Under the pieces are notes generated by a model. That model was not told the DNA's origin and ran no database searches. It was given only the letters and a program-made list of their open reading frames with translations. Made by a program: the position numbers and the translations under genes. Below are positions 60,414-64,000 of a stretch of DNA of 64,000 bases, in pieces. The number at the start of each line of letters is the position of its first letter. The first letter of the stretch is position 1. This DNA is from Candidatus Desulfovibrio kirbyi (lineage in GTDB: Bacteria; Desulfobacterota; Desulfovibrionia; Desulfovibrionales; Desulfovibrionaceae), in the NCBI GenBank assembly GCA_013374015.1, contig BLLL01000002.1, forward strand, positions 62,001 through 126,000, given 5' to 3'.

Positions 60414-63329
60414 ATGAATACGCCGAAAAAAACCATACATATTGAAGGGGCGCGTCAGCACAACCTCAAAAATGTCAGTCTGGACATTCCGCGCGACGAG
60501 CTGGTTGTGGTGTGCGGTCCTTCCGGCTCCGGCAAGTCCACACTTGCCTTTGACATCGTGTACGCCGAAGGCCAGCGCCGCTATGTGGAATCGCTTTCCG
60601 CGTACGCGCGGCAGTTTCTGCCGAAGATGGACAAGCCGGACGTGGAAAAAATCGAGGGACTTTCGCCGGCCATCTCCCTGGAGCAGCAGTCCGCCTCGCG
60701 CAACCCGCGCTCCACCGTGGGCACGGTCACGGAACTGCACGACTTTTTGCGCGTGTTCTTCGCGCGACTAGGGCGCATGCACTGCCCGAAATGCGGCGAC
60801 CCCATAGAGGCATGCGCTGCGGACGAAATCATCGCCGACATCCTTTCTTTGCCCAACGACGCGAAATTCATGACGCTTGCCCCGCTCATCGAACTGCAAA
60901 AAGGCACGCACGCGGACAGGCTGAAGAAACTCAAAGCCGAAGGCTTTGCCCGCGTGCGCGTCAACGGGGAGTTTTACACACTGGAAGACGCGCCAACGCT
61001 TGACAAAAACAAAAAACACACAATTGACCTTGTAGTGGACCGTCTCGTCAACAAGGAGGGCATACGCGGCAGGCTGGCGGATTCCGTGGAACTTGCCCTG
61101 CGCTACGGACAGGGACGCCTCATCGTGCACCTGCCGGACGCAAGAAAGGACGTCGTCCACTCCACAACGTCGGTCTGCGCGCGCTGCCGTATCTCCCTGC
61201 CCGCCCTGACTCCGCAGCTTTTTTCCTTCAACGGGCCGAAGGGGGCGTGCCCGCGTTGCGTGGGTCTCGGCAGCGTGGACTATTTTGAGCCGCGTCTCGT
61301 CGCGCCGAATCGCGGGCTTGCGCTCGACAGGGGGGCGCTGCTGCCTTGGGCGGACAAAAAAGTTTTTGAGCGCTATGCCGTAGCCCTCGCCGCCTTGGGC
61401 AAACGCTTTGCCTTTGATCTGTCCTCGCCGCTGGATTCGTTTTCGGACAATGCCCTGCGCGCCCTGTTTTACGGAGAGGACGAACACGGCGCTCCGGCTG
61501 CCGGCTCCCAAGGTCTGCGCCGTAACTGGATGGGCGGTAACGTGGCCCTTGGCGCTGTGGGGGACTATCAGAGCGCGCATTTTGTCGAGACGCAGAAAAT
61601 CGAAAACAACATGACAAAGATTGCCAGGCGCTGGCCGGGCGTGGTGCCCCTGCTGGAAGAAGGCATGCGCTACGGCTCCTCCTGGCGCGAAGAACTAGCG
61701 CGCTTTCGCCAGTCCACAAACTGCCCGGACTGCAAGAGCGCGCGCCTGAAGCCGGAGGCGCTCTGCGTGCGCGTGGACGACAAGAACATTGCGGAATTCT
61801 GCGCGCTTTCCGCGGAACGTGCGCTCGCTTGGTTGAAGGGATGCACCTTTGCCGGACGGCATAGCCTGATCGCCGAACCTCTGACCAAGGAACTGATCCA
61901 CAAACTCTCTTTCATATGCGGCGTTGGGCTGGAATATATATCTCTCGACCGCTCCATGATTACTCTTTCCGGCGGCGAGGCCCAGCGCATACGCCTTGCC
62001 TCCCAACTCGGCTCCGGCCTTGTGGGGGTGACATACGTGCTGGACGAGCCGTCCGTCGGCCTGCACCCGCGCGACAACGCGCGCCTGCTGGGTACCCTGC
62101 GCTCCCTTCAGGCGCGTGGCAACACCGTGCTTGTCGTGGAGCATGACGAGGCCACCATCCGCGCCGCGGACACGGTCATTGAGCTTGGGCCAGGCTCAGG
62201 ATCCCAGGGCGGCGAAATCATGTTTGCCGGCTCCGTGCCCGATCTGCTGGGCAAAGCCGACACCCTCACCGCCCGCTATTTGCGCGGGGATGAGACAATC
62301 CCCCTGCCGGAGGCGCGGCGCAATCCTACGGGCAGCCTTGTCCTGCACGATGTCGCCACCCACAACCTGCGCGGAATTACCTGCGCAATCCCGCTGGGCG
62401 CGCTTGTGTGCGTGACGGGCGTTTCCGGATCGGGCAAAAGTTCGCTTGTGGTGGACACGCTTTACAAACATCTGGCGCTTGCCTTGGGAATGCGTGTTGA
62501 TCAGCCGGGGAGCATAGGCAATCTCACCTATACGGGCGCGGCATTGCCCATAGAGCGCGTCATCGCCATAGACCAGACCCCCATCGGGCGCACGCCCCGC
62601 TCAAACCCGGCCACCTACACAAAAGTTTTTGATGAAATACGCGCCATCTACGCCATGACGCCGGACGCGAAGCGGCGCGGCTACACGGCCTCAAGATTCA
62701 GCTTCAACGTGCGCGGTGGACGGTGCGAAGCCTGCGCCGGCGACGGGCAGATTCGCGTGGAAATGCACTTTCTGCCGGATGTGCACGTCACATGCGACGT
62801 GTGCAAGGGCATGCGCTACAACTACGAAACCCTGGAGGTGCGCTACAAGGGACTGAACATCGCCGAAACCCTTGATCTCACCGTCCGGCAGGCGTGCGGC
62901 CTTTTTGAAAACTACCCTCCCCTCGCGCGGCGGCTTGCCGTGCTTGAAGATGTCGGGCTGGAATACCTGCGCCTCGGACAGCCGGCTACAATGCTTTCCG
63001 GCGGAGAGGCCCAGCGCATCAAAATATCGCGCGAACTCGGTAAAAAATCGCTGCCGAACAGCCTGTACGTGCTGGACGAACCCACAACAGGGCTGCACAT
63101 GCACGAAACAGGCAAACTCATCAAGGTGCTGCATTCCCTAGTGGACAAGGGCGCCACAGTGGTTGTCATTGAGCACAATACCGACATGATACTGGCGGCG
63201 GATTACGTGCTGGACATGGGCCCGGGTGGCGGAGAAAACGGGGGGCTTGTCATTGCCGAAGGCACGCCGGAGGCCATCGCGGCGAATCCGGACTCCGCGA
63301 CGGGGCGCTTTCTGGCACAGGGAAAGTGA
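60414..63329 (+). CDS. uvrA: Excinuclease ABC subunit A
   Basis: IHIEGARQHNLKNVSLDIPRDELVVVCGPSGSGKSTLAFDIVYAEGQRRYVESLSAYARQFL; two ABC cassettes and Zn-finger motifs. Confidence 0.97.
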   Translation: MNTPKKTIHIEGARQHNLKNVSLDIPRDELVVVCGPSGSGKSTLAFDIVYAEGQRRYVESLSAYARQFLPKMDKPDVEKIEGLSPAISLEQQSASRNPRSTVGTVTELHDFLRVFFARLGRMHCPKCGDPIEACAADEIIADILSLPNDAKFMTLAPLIELQKGTHADRLKKLKAEGFARVRVNGEFYTLEDAPTLDKNKKHTIDLVVDRLVNKEGIRGRLADSVELALRYGQGRLIVHLPDARKDVVHSTTSVCARCRISLPALTPQLFSFNGPKGACPRCVGLGSVDYFEPRLVAPNRGLALDRGALLPWADKKVFERYAVALAALGKRFAFDLSSPLDSFSDNALRALFYGEDEHGAPAAGSQGLRRNWMGGNVALGAVGDYQSAHFVETQKIENNMTKIARRWPGVVPLLEEGMRYGSSWREELARFRQSTNCPDCKSARLKPEALCVRVDDKNIAEFCALSAERALAWLKGCTFAGRHSLIAEPLTKELIHKLSFICGVGLEYISLDRSMITLSGGEAQRIRLASQLGSGLVGVTYVLDEPSVGLHPRDNARLLGTLRSLQARGNTVLVVEHDEATIRAADTVIELGPGSGSQGGEIMFAGSVPDLLGKADTLTARYLRGDETIPLPEARRNPTGSLVLHDVATHNLRGITCAIPLGALVCVTGVSGSGKSSLVVDTLYKHLALALGMRVDQPGSIGNLTYTGAALPIERVIAIDQTPIGRTPRSNPATYTKVFDEIRAIYAMTPDAKRRGYTASRFSFNVRGGRCEACAGDGQIRVEMHFLPDVHVTCDVCKGMRYNYETLEVRYKGLNIAETLDLTVRQACGLFENYPPLARRLAVLEDVGLEYLRLGQPATMLSGGEAQRIKISRELGKKSLPNSLYVLDEPTTGLHMHETGKLIKVLHSLVDKGATVVVIEHNTDMILAADYVLDMGPGGGENGGLVIAEGTPEAIAANPDSATGRFLAQGK

Positions 63330-63369
63330 GCAAACACTGACATCCTCCCCACTCTAGAGCGTGTTAATA

Positions 63370-64000
63370 TTAGTGGAACATACGGGAGTTCCCCTGCCGG
63401 ATGTGCGCGGCAAAAGCGTCTATTTCCTGCACAGGCACTAGATACTGCGTCAGTGCCCTTGTGAGCACCTCAATGGATGTTTCAAATTCCTCGGCAATGA
63501 CCTCATCCGCGCCAAGCTCCTGTAAGGGCGCAACTTCGCTCAAAAAGCGCGTGCGCGCGATAATGAATACATTGGGATTCATGTGGCGGGCTTCAACGGT
63601 GATCGCACGCACCGCCGAGGGGTCTGAAATAATAATGGCCAGAACGCGGGCTTTTTCAATGCCCAGATGTTCCAGCACAACATGCTGTGTGGCATCGCCG
63701 TGGGAAATGGGTTCCCTGTTTTTATAACGCGCCACGGTTTCCGGATTCATTTCCAGAATGGTGTAGGGGATGCCCGATTCCTTGGCCGTGTGCGCCAGAT
63801 GCTTGCCGCTGACGCCGAAACCGACAATGATCAGATGGTCTGTCAGGGAGCGGACATGCTCTTGCGCGGTATCCTCTGGGTCCGCCTGGTGTTTGGCGCG
63901 TAAGTGTTTCGCCGCGCTGTCGGCAATTTTGGGGGCAGCGGCAAACATGGCTGGCGCAAGCATCATACTGAGCACGCTCACGTTCAGAAAGGCCTGATAG
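63370..64000 (-). CDS. KefB-like K+/H+ antiporter, C-terminal TrkA-N domain (partial, runs off window)
   Basis: HLIIVGFGVSGKHLAHTAKESGIPYTILEMNPETVARYKNREPISHGDATQHVVLEHLGIEKARV; reading frame open to window end. Confidence 0.8.
   Translation of the reverse strand, partial: YQAFLNVSVLSMMLAPAMFAAAPKIADSAAKHLRAKHQADPEDTAQEHVRSLTDHLIIVGFGVSGKHLAHTAKESGIPYTILEMNPETVARYKNREPISHGDATQHVVLEHLGIEKARVLAIIISDPSAVRAITVEARHMNPNVFIIARTRFLSEVAPLQELGADEVIAEEFETSIEVLTRALTQYLVPVQEIDAFAAHIRQGNSRMFH

Overview
The window looks like a Desulfovibrionaceae-type chromosome; that lineage is inferred from gene content and order only. From left to right it contains: (1) a decayed left edge with a transposase fragment, a DUF2325 gene behind a Fur-box-like palindrome, and a relic of an FMN-dependent alpha-hydroxy-acid dehydrogenase; (2) an essentially complete dcw cell-wall/division cluster, mraZ-rsmH-ftsL-ftsI-murE-murF-mraY-murD-ftsW-murG-murC-murB-ftsQ-ftsA-ftsZ, with MraZ-box-like repeats over the mraZ promoter; (3) a minus-strand group (mazG, a lipoprotein, a GT39-like membrane protein, cvpA); (4) flhG-fliA; (5) a 1403-aa acyl-CoA dehydratase activase-type protein; (6) pyk, tRNA-Arg(CCT) and a trpE-G/D-C-F-B-A operon with a readable Trp-Trp leader peptide and attenuator that appears almost leaderless; (7) tRNA-Lys(CTT), a toxin-antitoxin pair and a repeat-rich beta-helix-like lipoprotein; (8) a consensus sigma-54 promoter and small leader ORF in front of coaX, then eno and folD; (9) a four-gene KdnB/KdnA/cytidylyltransferase-SpsG fusion/SpsF sugar cassette; (10) a defence island with a DUF4391 pseudogene, a Gabija-like OLD nuclease split by one frameshift, a UvrD-like helicase, and a type III mod-microORF-res set with overlapping start/stop codons; (11) an exported flavodoxin, uvrA and a KefB-like fragment. 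The best candidates for undescribed biology are the composite Gabija-like plus type III RM operon with its 36-aa microORF, the Kdn/Sps sugar cassette, the near-leaderless trpL attenuator, and the sigma-54/leader-ORF arrangement before coaX. All family calls come from reading the sequence; no database search was run.
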